This document shows positions 15,776 to 24,298 of a stretch of DNA of 53,222 nucleotides, piece after piece. This stretch comes from Shewanella sp. MBTL60-112-B2 (GTDB lineage Bacteria > Pseudomonadota > Gammaproteobacteria > Enterobacterales > Shewanellaceae): contig NZ_BPFA01000034.1 of the NCBI RefSeq assembly GCF_019655055.1, forward strand, positions 1 to 53,222. The letters run 5' to 3'. The notes beneath the pieces are model-generated. The model worked only from the letters and a program-made list of their open reading frames with translations. It was not told the DNA's origin and did no database searches. The position numbers were made by a program, and so were the translations under genes. Positions within the stretch are counted from its first letter, which is position 1. The number at the start of each line of letters is the position of its first letter.

Positions 15776-17212
15776 ATGACCAAATATCTAATTACTTTTT
15801 CAGTAATGTTTTCCATATTTGCATGTAGTAGCGATACCACTAGATTAAACCCATCGCATATCCTTACATTGAATGATGTAAGGTTTGATAAAAGTACAAA
15901 TACGATAGTTCATTACAGCGCTGATTATAAAGATATTGTTATTCCGAGTGATTTTAATGGTGTACCAGTAACCTTTATCGAAGATAGAGCGTTTGCTAAA
16001 AGTGCCCTGACCAATATAAGGATCCCTGATTCGGTTACACATATAGGAGAAGAGGCCTTTGCTGAGAACGCTTTAATAAGCGTCAGCATTCCTGATTCTG
16101 TTACACATATCGGCAATTGGGCGTTTGCTAAAAATGCCTTAAAGAGCATTACCATTGCTGATTCAGTTACGCATATCGGCGATTGGGCGTTTATAGATAA
16201 TGCCCTGACGAGTGTCAGCATGCCTAATTCCGTTACCTATATAGGATTTAGGGCGTTTAAACATAATGAGCTCGCAAGTGTTAGCATTCCTACTTCAGTT
16301 ACCTATATGGGCAAAGAGGCGTTTAGTAATAATGCCCTGACAAGCATCACTATTCCAAATTCCTTTACCTCTATAGCAGAGGATGCATTTGCTAATAATG
16401 CCCTGATAAGCGTCACTATTCCTGATTCAGTTAACTCTATCGGAGATGATGCGTTTAGTGGCAATGCTCTGGTGAGCGTTACCATTCCAGATTCTGTTAC
16501 GCATATTGGAGATGATGCGTTTGCTAGCAATGCGCTAACGAGTGTCATCATCCCTAATTCCGTTACCTCTATAGGAAATCGCGCGTTTAGTCACAATGCC
16601 CTAGCGAGCGTCATTATTTCTGGTTCCGTTACCTCTATAGCAAGTGGTGCGTTTAGTGATAACGCTCTGACGCGTGTCACCATTCCTAATTCCGTTACGT
16701 CTATAGGGTATGCAGCGTTTTCTCACAACGCCCTAACGAGCGTAATTATCCCCGATTCCGTAACGGCTATAGGAAACAAAGCATTTTTTTACAATGCACT
16801 GACGAGTGTCACCATTTCAGATTCCGTCACTTCTATAGGCTATGCAGCATTTTATAAGAATGCTCTGACGAGTATCAGCATTCCCAGTTCAGTGACCTCT
16901 ATAGGATATACAGCGTTTGCTGACAACGCCCTCACAAGTGTTTCTATCCCGAGTTCCATTACCGCTATCGAAGCTGAGACATTTATTAATAATGCTTTGA
17001 CGAGCGTTAGCATTCCAAGCTCTGTTACCTCTATAGGCACTGCAGCGTTTGCAAACAATAGCCTTAGGAGTGTCACCATTCCCAATTCCGTCACGCATAT
17101 TGGAGATGATGCGTTTGGCAACAATACCCTGACGAGCGTCGCCCTTCCTCATTCCGTGACTTCTATCGGGAACAGGGTGTTTGATTGGAATGTTGCAATA
17201 ATAAGAAAATAA
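15776..17212 (+). CDS. BspA-type leucine-rich repeat lipoprotein
   Basis: A 478-residue lipoprotein (lipobox IFAC, Cys about 17). A leader of about 45 residues is followed by 19 tandem repeats of exactly 22 residues (66 bases) with consensus VTSIGxxAFxxNALTSVxIPxS, from about residue 62 to the end; the last repeat is degenerate. This is the LRR_5/BspA pattern found in surface adhesins. Repeats differ mostly at variable positions, and the perfect 66-base period makes the locus prone to copy-number change. It probably sits on the outer membrane; ligand unknown. SD AGGAAAG precedes the ATG. Confidence 0.88.
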   Translation: MTKYLITFSVMFSIFACSSDTTRLNPSHILTLNDVRFDKSTNTIVHYSADYKDIVIPSDFNGVPVTFIEDRAFAKSALTNIRIPDSVTHIGEEAFAENALISVSIPDSVTHIGNWAFAKNALKSITIADSVTHIGDWAFIDNALTSVSMPNSVTYIGFRAFKHNELASVSIPTSVTYMGKEAFSNNALTSITIPNSFTSIAEDAFANNALISVTIPDSVNSIGDDAFSGNALVSVTIPDSVTHIGDDAFASNALTSVIIPNSVTSIGNRAFSHNALASVIISGSVTSIASGAFSDNALTRVTIPNSVTSIGYAAFSHNALTSVIIPDSVTAIGNKAFFYNALTSVTISDSVTSIGYAAFYKNALTSISIPSSVTSIGYTAFADNALTSVSIPSSITAIEAETFINNALTSVSIPSSVTSIGTAAFANNSLRSVTIPNSVTHIGDDAFGNNTLTSVALPHSVTSIGNRVFDWNVAIIRK

Positions 17213-17236
17213 TAACCCCAACCCCCCCCATGATAA

Positions 17237-17272
17237 ATGGCCAAGAGGGAGCTGTTGCCCTCTCTTGACCAT
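17237..17272. terminator. Convergent hairpin terminator between the LRR gene and the TauE gene
   Basis: ATGGCCAAGAGGG and CCCTCTCTTGACCAT can pair across a short loop, with minor mismatches. It lies between two convergent genes and could serve both. Confidence 0.55.
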
Positions 17273-17325
17273 GATTAGTTATAGGCGGCTTAGCCTATCG
17301 AATGTTGTGAATATCTAATAAGACA

Positions 17326-18135
17326 TCACATAAAATACATATTGGCGGCGATGGCTAGCAATAGTCCGGCGAAAACCTTTTTGATTAATGGTACGGGTAA
17401 ACGTGCGGTGGCTTTAGCACCTAACGGCGCGGTAAACCAAGAGGTGCACACTATGCCTAATAATGCCGGTAAATAGACAAAGCCTGCAAAGCCATCTGCT
17501 AGCGAGAAATGGGCACTGCCAGAACTGATATAACCAATTGAGCCGAACAGTGCGATCACAATGCCGCAGGCTGAGGCGCAGCCGATGGCTTTTTTCATAT
17601 CGATGGAGAAGAATGTCAGTAAAGGCACTAAGAGTGCGCCGCCGCCAATGCCTATCATCGCAGATAAAGCGCCGGTAATGGTGGTGAAAAAGGTGAGTAA
17701 GCCTTTATTAGGCATTTGCCGTGTACTTGTTGTGTCAGTTTTGCTGCTGTAAATCATCTTTAATGCGATAAGCACTACGCTTACCGCAAACACTAAGCGC
17801 ACTGTTTTTTCGGGTAGCAGTGCTGCCACAAAACCGCTAATCAGCGCACCAAGGGCGACTCCCACCATGATCCAAGGTGCTATTTGCCATGGCACATTGC
17901 CATTTTTATGGTGGGCGATTGCCGATGAGGTTGAGGTGAAAAGTATCGATGCTAATGAGGTCGCAATAGCTGCGACGACCACTTGTTCTGCTGGTAACAC
18001 TTCAAAGTAAAGTAAAATAGTGCTCAGCACTGGCACAATAATTAACCCGCCACCAATGCCTAACAGCCCTGCCAGAAAGCCTACTATGCTGCCTAGTAGT
18101 GCGCAGCATAAAATCAATAATAACAACTCACTCAT
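17326..18135 (-). CDS. TauE/SafE-family anion (sulfite-type) exporter
   Basis: A 269-residue membrane protein with about eight hydrophobic segments and the two family repeats FLAGLLGIGGGLIIVPVLS (about 21-39) and SAMIGIGGGALLVPLLTFF (about 158-176). TauE/SafE proteins export sulfite, sulfoacetate and related anions; family members vary widely in substrate. Its location between two complete sulfite-reductase clusters makes sulfite handling attractive, but it lies on the opposite strand, outside both operons, so the link is inference. The next gene, mesX, is divergent. Confidence 0.85.
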   Translation of the reverse strand: MSELLLLILCCALLGSIVGFLAGLLGIGGGLIIVPVLSTILLYFEVLPAEQVVVAAIATSLASILFTSTSSAIAHHKNGNVPWQIAPWIMVGVALGALISGFVAALLPEKTVRLVFAVSVVLIALKMIYSSKTDTTSTRQMPNKGLLTFFTTITGALSAMIGIGGGALLVPLLTFFSIDMKKAIGCASACGIVIALFGSIGYISSGSAHFSLADGFAGFVYLPALLGIVCTSWFTAPLGAKATARLPVPLIKKVFAGLLLAIAANMYFM

Positions 18136-18461
18136 GCAATTTATCTCTTCATATTATTTGTGGATTATGACGCGACATGAATTAAATTGGGATTAAGTTA
18201 ATTTAAATGGTGAACGCATCAGGGCGTTAATATAACGGAATCTAAGTTTAATTTTCAAAGATATACAACATGAAGTTCCTTCACGTTGCAGTTGAATTTA
18301 AAACGTTATTCATCGTGTGCTTAACTCGGTATAAATAACATCTAGATGGCAGCATTAAACAAACTAATATTTTGTGGTTAATTGCATGATATGCGCACAT
18401 CGACGATGCCAGTGAGGCGACTGACTGAATACAGTAAAGGATAAAGGGATACCAGATCACG
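18136..18461 (+). promoter_or_regulatory. Divergent regulatory region of tauE-like gene and mesX, with candidate MetJ site
   Basis: There is no gene in this 326-base gap. TAACATCTAGATGGCA at 18336-18351 matches 12 of 16 positions of a double MetJ box (AGACATCTAGATGTCT) and contains the perfect core CATCTAGATG. It lies 110 bases upstream of mesX. MetJ control of a methionine synthase would make sense but is inference. Confidence 0.4.
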
Positions 18462-19439
18462 ATGAATAACGATTTTACTTTTACAATTAAGAGCATTTGT
18501 CTCGATGAGAACTATCATCCTTCAGACAGTACGCGCATCACTACCAACTTTGCTAACTTGGCTAGAGGTGAGAGCCGCCAGGCGAACTTGCGTAACGCGT
18601 TGAAGATGATAGACAACAGTTTTAACGCCTTAGCCCACTGGGATAACCCTGCTGCTGACCGTTACTCGGTCGAGCTTGAAATCGTCTCAGTTGATATGGA
18701 TGTGCAAGCTGGTGGCGATGCTTTTCCGTCAATTGAAATATTGAAAACCAATATTGTCGATAATAAAACTAACGAGCGTATTGAGGGCATTGTTGGTAAT
18801 AACTTTTCTTCTTATGTTCGCGATTATGACTTTAGCGTATTGCTGTTAAATCATAATAAAGATAAACCGCAATTTAGTATTCCAGATAATTTTGGTGAAT
18901 TACATGGAAAGCTTTTTAAATATTTCGTTAATTCGGATGCCTATAAACAGCACTTTAAAAAGCTGCCGGTTATCTGTTTGAGCGTGTCGGATAATAAAAC
19001 TTATCATCGCACCGAAAATCAACATCCTGTTTTAGGCGTCGAATATCAACCCAATGAATCTTCGTTGACTGAGCAATATTTTAAAAAGATGGGTTTGCAG
19101 GTGCGCTACTTTATGCCCCCAAATAGCGTTGCGCCGTTGGCTTTCTATTTCTTTGGTGATCTGCTTAATGACTACAGCAATCTTGAGCTGATCAGCACCA
19201 TTAGTACCATGGAGACCTTCCAAAAAGTCTACCGACCTGAGATTTATAATGCCAATGCGGTTGCGGGTAAATGCTACCAGCCAAATTTGAACAACCTAGA
19301 TCATTCCATCACGCAAATTGTTTATGACCGTGTAGAACGTGGTCAGCTGGCGATTGAGCAGGGCAAGTTTGCTGAAGAGCACTTTATTAAGCCATACCAG
19401 CGTGTTCTTGAGCATTGGTCAGCTAATTGCGCGCTTTAA
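18462..19439 (+). CDS. mesX: MesX (DUF1852), partner of methionine synthase MesD
   Basis: A 325-residue soluble protein of the DUF1852 family (FTFTIKSICLDENYHPSDSTRITTNFANLARG at the start). Members sit next to core-MetE methionine synthases. In Acinetobacter baylyi the product, MesX, is needed for activity of MesD, a folate-independent methionine synthase that needs oxygen. The biochemical role of MesX is unsettled; supplying the methyl donor is the main idea. The gene is 26 bases upstream of mesD on the same strand, so the two are almost certainly co-transcribed. Confidence 0.85.
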   Translation: MNNDFTFTIKSICLDENYHPSDSTRITTNFANLARGESRQANLRNALKMIDNSFNALAHWDNPAADRYSVELEIVSVDMDVQAGGDAFPSIEILKTNIVDNKTNERIEGIVGNNFSSYVRDYDFSVLLLNHNKDKPQFSIPDNFGELHGKLFKYFVNSDAYKQHFKKLPVICLSVSDNKTYHRTENQHPVLGVEYQPNESSLTEQYFKKMGLQVRYFMPPNSVAPLAFYFFGDLLNDYSNLELISTISTMETFQKVYRPEIYNANAVAGKCYQPNLNNLDHSITQIVYDRVERGQLAIEQGKFAEEHFIKPYQRVLEHWSANCAL

Positions 19440-19465
19440 TTAACCTGATATAGAGAGTATTTATT

Positions 19466-20500
19466 ATGACAAGATTACTACCTACCTCTACAGCAGGCAG
19501 CTTGCCAAAGCCTTCTTGGTTGGCTGAGCCAGAAACACTTTGGTCACCTTGGAAATTACAAGGTGAGGCATTAATTGATGGTAAACATGATGCGCTGCGC
19601 GTGTCGTTGCAAGAGCAACAGCAGTCTGGCGTAGATATTGTTAGCGACGGCGAGCAAACACGGCAGCACTTTGTGACCACCTTTATTGAGCACTTAAGTG
19701 GCGTCGACTTTGAGAATCGTAAAACCGTAAGAATTCGCGACCGCTATGATGCCAGCGTACCAACAATTGTAGGGCCTATTTCTCGCCCAAAGCCCGTTTT
19801 TGTTGAAGACGCTAAGTTTTTACGTCAGCAAACTAAGCAACCGATTAAGTGGGCGTTGCCCGGCCCAATGACTATGATCGATACCCTGTATGATGATCAT
19901 TATGAAAGCCGCGAACAACTTGCCTGGGAGTTCGCCAAAATTCTTAATCAAGAAGCCAAAGAGTTAGAAGCGGCAGGCGTGGATATCATCCAATTCGATG
20001 AGCCTGCGTTTAATGTGTTTTTTGATGAGGTTAACGACTGGGGCATTGCCTGTTTAGAAAGAGCAATCGAAGGGCTGAACTGCGAAACAGCGGTACATAT
20101 TTGTTACGGATATGGCATTAAAGCCAATACCGATTGGAAAAAGACCTTAGGTACTGAATGGCGCCAATATGAACAGGTTTTTCCTAAGCTGCAAAAGTCT
20201 AATATAGATATTATTTCGCTAGAGTGCCATAACTCCCATGTTCCTATTGAACTACTGGAACTCATTCGCGGTAAAAAAGTGATGGTCGGTGCCATTGATG
20301 TGGCAAAGGACACCATTGAGACGCCTGAAGAAGTCGCCAATACCTTGAGGGAAGCGCTTAAGTTTGTTGACGCCGACAAGCTTTATCCTTGCACTAATTG
20401 TGGTATGGCGCCGCTATCGCGTGATGTGGCAAGGGGCAAATTAACGGCCTTGAGTGCAGGCGCTGCAATCGTTCGTAAAGAACTTTCTAATCAGGTTTAA
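19466..20500 (+). CDS. mesD: MesD, folate-independent core methionine synthase
   Basis: A 344-residue protein equivalent to only the C-terminal catalytic domain of MetE. Zinc/thiol residues are visible in VHICYGYG (His-x-Cys), SLECHNSH and CTNCGMAPL. The segment GDGEQTRQHFVT near the start and DEPAFNVFFDE are also typical. It lacks the N-terminal folate-binding half of MetE, so it should methylate homocysteine from a donor other than 5-methyltetrahydrofolate, with MesX. A hairpin terminator follows at 20555-20589. Confidence 0.87.
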   Translation: MTRLLPTSTAGSLPKPSWLAEPETLWSPWKLQGEALIDGKHDALRVSLQEQQQSGVDIVSDGEQTRQHFVTTFIEHLSGVDFENRKTVRIRDRYDASVPTIVGPISRPKPVFVEDAKFLRQQTKQPIKWALPGPMTMIDTLYDDHYESREQLAWEFAKILNQEAKELEAAGVDIIQFDEPAFNVFFDEVNDWGIACLERAIEGLNCETAVHICYGYGIKANTDWKKTLGTEWRQYEQVFPKLQKSNIDIISLECHNSHVPIELLELIRGKKVMVGAIDVAKDTIETPEEVANTLREALKFVDADKLYPCTNCGMAPLSRDVARGKLTALSAGAAIVRKELSNQV

Positions 20501-20554
20501 AGGCAAGCTATCTATCGCTATCTTTCGGTAGCGAATCCCCCCATATTTTAGATC

Positions 20555-20589
20555 TAGCCAAGAGCGGATTGCTGCTTCTCTCTTGGCTA
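20555..20589 (+). terminator. Hairpin after mesD
   Basis: TAGCCAAGAG (20555-20564) pairs perfectly with CTCTTGGCTA (20580-20589). It has no long U-tract, but its position after mesD fits termination. Confidence 0.5.
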
Positions 20590-20785
20590 TTGGGCTATGT
20601 GATACTCACAAGCTTTACCTCGCGCAGCTTGATTTAGCCTGCTGTATTTAGCCGGTCTGACACAGCTAAATATATGACGCCCCTCACTTCTCTAATTTTT
20701 ATTCGCATTCTTTTTAGCAGCGCGATAATCTGCGGTCGCTTTATCTATTTGTTTTCTTATTCTATTCCACCGCCAAGGATGTTGT

Positions 20786-23575
20786 ATGGCCCAGTTTGAT
20801 AAGTCGATTTCTATCGTTGTTTGCCCTAACTCCCCCGAGAGTATTGCCAGTGCATTAGCTGAATATCGTCAGCGCATAGAGGATGGCTCGTCGTTTCGCT
20901 TAACCATGAACCTGCTGCTCAATGTGCAGTTTGTTAAGCCAAATGGCAGCACTCTTACCTTAGAAGATGCCGGCGAGAACCGCGCCTTGGTCGAGCAAGC
21001 GCTGAATACTTGCCGTTTTGACGAGAAACACGCCTTTATCACTGAGCCGGTACTATTTGGTGCGGCGTTAAACTTCGCTGAACTCATGCCTGCGGTAGTT
21101 GAAACCGTCGAGGCTTTGGTGGCATTTTCTCGCAGCCGTAACGATTCTAATGATCTTTGGCTAGATGATCACAACGCCTTTGGTATCGAAGCCTTGTATA
21201 TGCTGGTTGAGACCGATACCAGTTATAGCCCTATGCTAGCGCGTTTCCTTGTGCCTTACTGGGATACACAGACTATGACTGCACCGCTGTGTTTACTGAG
21301 TGGCTTAGTCGGTAAGCATGGCTGGACGCAAGATCTGATCAAGGCTTATGTCTGGTGTGATAGCGCGGAGCTGCGGCGTTATTTTTTTGAGGAAGAGGAT
21401 GCGGTGCAAGCTGACTTGCTATCGCACCTACAATCCCAGCCTGACGATTACAGCTATTTTAAAACTGAGCTTTTATCACGGCTGCAAGCGAGCCCGATTT
21501 TGGTGCTTGCTGATGAGCCTAGCTCTTTGAGCCAGATGTTGTTTGAGTATTACGACAGCATGGGCGCTTGGTCTGTGGGGGCTGAGCGCTGGGAGTTTGA
21601 AGATGAGCAAGAGCAGTGGCAAGACAAGGTAAAGCAGCAATTAATCTGTGGCGCTAAAGTTGAAGATGAAATCATCACTTTAGCGGCAACACTTACTGAA
21701 ACTCGCACTGAATCTGACTTTTTTGCAGTAGCTGAAGCGCAGCGTAGCGGCATTGAAAACGCTTATCAAGCCTGGATGCAGCCTACTGAGGTTGAAATTG
21801 AGGCTGATACAGAAGCTTCTTCAGCAGTTGAACAAGAGGCCGCAGTTAAACCACAGCCAGAAGTTAAAGCAATCCAGTGGGATGAAAAAACAGCTCGCTC
21901 ATTCTTTAGCTGCTTAAATCCAAGAACAGATTTAATCAGCCAAGAGCGTTTACAGCGCCTCAGTGATGAGCTTGGTCATCGTGACGGCCAAGAGATTGTT
22001 GAAGTGCTGCCTTATATGCCATTGCACCTTGGCAGTAGCGCTTATTTAGCACTGCGACTTAACAATCAGCCTAGCGCCGTAGAGCGCGATGCCATTGAGC
22101 AATGGTTAGAGCAGCACTTGAGTAAGTTGCTCACTGATTTTGTGCTCAAGTATTGCGATGTGCCTGAAGAGGCTAACGAGGCGCTGCGTCAGTGGCTTTG
22201 TGGTGTAGAGCCTGATGCTGAACATTGTGCTGCAGTAGATATTGACGCGCAAATGATAGCGCTTGTGCGCGCGAACATGGCAAAAGACGGCGGTAAGTCA
22301 GGGCCTGAAATCAGCGCCAAACAAGCCGCTTATTGGACCTTGTTTACCCATGATGCTGGCCAGCGCTGCATGTTAACCACCTTGTTATTACAAAGTGCTG
22401 GCAAGCTCGAGCTATCGAGTCATATAGCGATGCTAGCCAAAAGACATTGGCAATTGTGGTTGGCAATTGCGCCGCAGCGGGTGATAAATCGCGTTGTGAA
22501 ATTTAAAGCTGATTACGGGCTGTATGCGGCGATTAATGATCAAGATGTCGAGGCCGCTTTATTCGATTTGTTACAGCAATACGGTGTAACAGATGCCATG
22601 CTAGAAGCCTTTACTTTGATAGCAGATCAACAAGTTGCCGATTATCGTCCGGCTGATGCGCGTTTTGCCCAGCGTTATGCTGGCAAAGTGGCGCAATATG
22701 CCGAGTTAGACTCAGCCGATCTCTCTATGATTGGACGACAGCAACTTAAGCAATTCGAGGCTTTATTGCGAGAGCTTGAGTATTGCCGAGAAGATCAAGT
22801 CTTGGAGTTTTTACAGCATGTAAAAGCGAGTAATCCACAGGTCTCGCTGCCGATAATGCCGATGTTTGAGGCCGCTTTACTTAATACCTTGAAAGAAGGT
22901 TTTGAAGACGATAGCGCGCAAAGCTTGTATGACAAAATCATGGCTTACCTAGCAAGTGGCGAAGGCTTAGAGAGCTTGAGTCCGCAGGCGTTAAAAATGC
23001 CAAAATTGCAGGGCTGGAACCCGTATCCTATGTACCGAGGTAAACTCGGGCCTGCTGATTTTATCTGGATGTTACCCACAGAAATGGCTGAGCGCTTAGC
23101 ACTGTTTTTAGCGCAATTAGGTAAGCGCGGCTTACATTGGTTGGGTCGAAGCTCTGTCGAGAACGCTTATGTGGCGAGCCTTATTCAAACTGGTCATGTA
23201 TCAATGGGTGAACGTTGGAGTCACTCAGAGGTGGGCAATGAACGTCATCGGGATAGCGATATGGGCGATGCACTGGATATTGCTAAGCAAAGCTGGGCAC
23301 TTAACTGGCTCGATAACGCTGGTGTGCCAGAGGCTTCACTGGTGTACTTTGCTGTGCATGAGGGTTACGAGCAACAAGTATTTGTTCGCAGACTTGCGGC
23401 TGAAAATCGACTACCAGATATGCAAGATTGGCTCTCGGCTGATGAACGTGTTGAGTTGCTCGAGATGCTGAAAGATGAAGATTCATTGCCTGACGCGACC
23501 ACGCAGAGCTTTTTGCAAGATTGCTCTAGTACAGTGAAACAACTGGCGGGTAAGTTATTTGGGCATAGAGGGTAA
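20786..23575 (+). CDS. Large soluble protein of unknown function (929 residues)
   Basis: I do not recognise this family. No signal peptide or membrane segment is visible. The composition is rich in Leu, Glu, Ala and Gln with many amphipathic helices, so a helical-repeat scaffold is likely. An acidic low-complexity linker near residues 338-362 (EVEIEADTEASSAVEQEA) appears to separate an N-terminal part of about 335 residues from a C-terminal part of about 565. Tryptophans are frequent in the C-terminal part. It stands alone between terminators, with a 285-base upstream gap that shows no gene. The start ATG follows CAAGGATG. Confidence 0.75.
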   Translation: MAQFDKSISIVVCPNSPESIASALAEYRQRIEDGSSFRLTMNLLLNVQFVKPNGSTLTLEDAGENRALVEQALNTCRFDEKHAFITEPVLFGAALNFAELMPAVVETVEALVAFSRSRNDSNDLWLDDHNAFGIEALYMLVETDTSYSPMLARFLVPYWDTQTMTAPLCLLSGLVGKHGWTQDLIKAYVWCDSAELRRYFFEEEDAVQADLLSHLQSQPDDYSYFKTELLSRLQASPILVLADEPSSLSQMLFEYYDSMGAWSVGAERWEFEDEQEQWQDKVKQQLICGAKVEDEIITLAATLTETRTESDFFAVAEAQRSGIENAYQAWMQPTEVEIEADTEASSAVEQEAAVKPQPEVKAIQWDEKTARSFFSCLNPRTDLISQERLQRLSDELGHRDGQEIVEVLPYMPLHLGSSAYLALRLNNQPSAVERDAIEQWLEQHLSKLLTDFVLKYCDVPEEANEALRQWLCGVEPDAEHCAAVDIDAQMIALVRANMAKDGGKSGPEISAKQAAYWTLFTHDAGQRCMLTTLLLQSAGKLELSSHIAMLAKRHWQLWLAIAPQRVINRVVKFKADYGLYAAINDQDVEAALFDLLQQYGVTDAMLEAFTLIADQQVADYRPADARFAQRYAGKVAQYAELDSADLSMIGRQQLKQFEALLRELEYCREDQVLEFLQHVKASNPQVSLPIMPMFEAALLNTLKEGFEDDSAQSLYDKIMAYLASGEGLESLSPQALKMPKLQGWNPYPMYRGKLGPADFIWMLPTEMAERLALFLAQLGKRGLHWLGRSSVENAYVASLIQTGHVSMGERWSHSEVGNERHRDSDMGDALDIAKQSWALNWLDNAGVPEASLVYFAVHEGYEQQVFVRRLAAENRLPDMQDWLSADERVELLEMLKDEDSLPDATTQSFLQDCSSTVKQLAGKLFGHRG

Positions 23576-23596
23576 CAGCCAACATAATAGGTTCAT

Positions 23597-23634
23597 TACA
23601 ATAAGATAAGGCTGTGGAGCCTTATCTTATTGTA
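23597..23634. terminator. Perfect 17-bp bidirectional hairpin
   Basis: TACAATAAGATAAGGCT (23597-23613) and its exact complement AGCCTTATCTTATTGTA (23618-23634) flank the loop GTGG. It lies 21 bases after the 929-residue gene and is A/T-rich at the base, so it can act as a terminator in both directions. Confidence 0.75.
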
Positions 23635-23675
23635 AGTATTGCTTGATATTTTCGCTTCTAGATATCAGGCGGGAC

Positions 23676-23972
23676 ATGAATCAATCGTCTGAACCTAGCA
23701 AGATGCGACTCCTCTTTGCGACTGTTCTGGTCGCTGTTGCTTATTACGTTAATATTTATCGCAATGATTCCTTTGTCACTGCTTATCTCACTCCTTATCT
23801 CACTCCTTATCTTCAGATAGTTGATTACTCAGCTAGTTCGTTTAATGGTTTTGCTTCCATTAGAGGTTCTATTGGAGTCTCTCTCAAACTTTTGTCATCC
23901 GCCTCAGCTTTAACACTACTTCTTTGTGGTTGTTGTTGCGTAAGCCCCATGGCTACTAAGTTTGCGCGCTAA
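23676..23972 (+). CDS. Possible small membrane protein
   Basis: A 98-codon ORF from ATG 23676 with two hydrophobic stretches (LLFATVLVAVAYYV and LTLLLCGCCCV). It contains an in-frame tandem duplication of 12 bases (YLTPYLTPYLQ). The ribosome binding site is weak and the protein resembles nothing I know. It could be a real small inner-membrane protein or a chance ORF ahead of the second sirA promoter. Confidence 0.25.
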   Translation: MNQSSEPSKMRLLFATVLVAVAYYVNIYRNDSFVTAYLTPYLTPYLQIVDYSASSFNGFASIRGSIGVSLKLLSSASALTLLLCGCCCVSPMATKFAR

Positions 23973-24298
23973 ATCGCGTTGCTCGAGTGTGTTTTTTGAC
24001 CTTGGATTTGTAACTTTTTTGCGATTTAAAAAACCTTAACTTGTGATTTTTAGATCTAAAAACATCTCTTGAATGATATTTATCTTGTTGATTTTAAATG
24101 TAAATGTCGTTTTTACATCTAATTGCTTCTAATGCTTTTTTTAGTGTGCTGTAGCGCAAATTTTTACTGTTTTTTATATGGAAAATAGCCCTTGCTCAGT
24201 TGTCTAGCTCAATCGGTGAACGGTTAGTTTTAAAAATGTGTGCCAAATAAGGCTCACAAAAAACAGTGAAAAAATAAAATAATGATAAGTAGGAGTGA
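23973..24298 (+). promoter_or_regulatory. Upstream region of the second sirA gene
   Basis: A gene-free, A/T-rich gap of 326 bases. It holds the perfect 16-base palindrome TTTTTAGATCTAAAAA (24047-24062). It also holds TGCTGTAGCGC (24147-24157) and TGGAAAATAGC (24179-24189), separated by 21 bases exactly as upstream of the first sirA. The rest of the two upstream regions has drifted apart, so these blocks are likely regulatory sites. Confidence 0.55.

Noticed and set aside
15776..17212. Regular 66-base repetition considered as a CRISPR or other spaced array
   Set aside because: The repeats are coding, in frame and contiguous, with no unique spacers; they encode 22-residue leucine-rich repeats.
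15845..17272. Long open frames on the minus strand opposite the leucine-rich repeat gene, with repeated protein patterns
   Set aside because: They simply mirror the 66-base repeat of the plus-strand gene. They have no ribosome binding site, and the plus-strand lipoprotein has a clear signal and family pattern.
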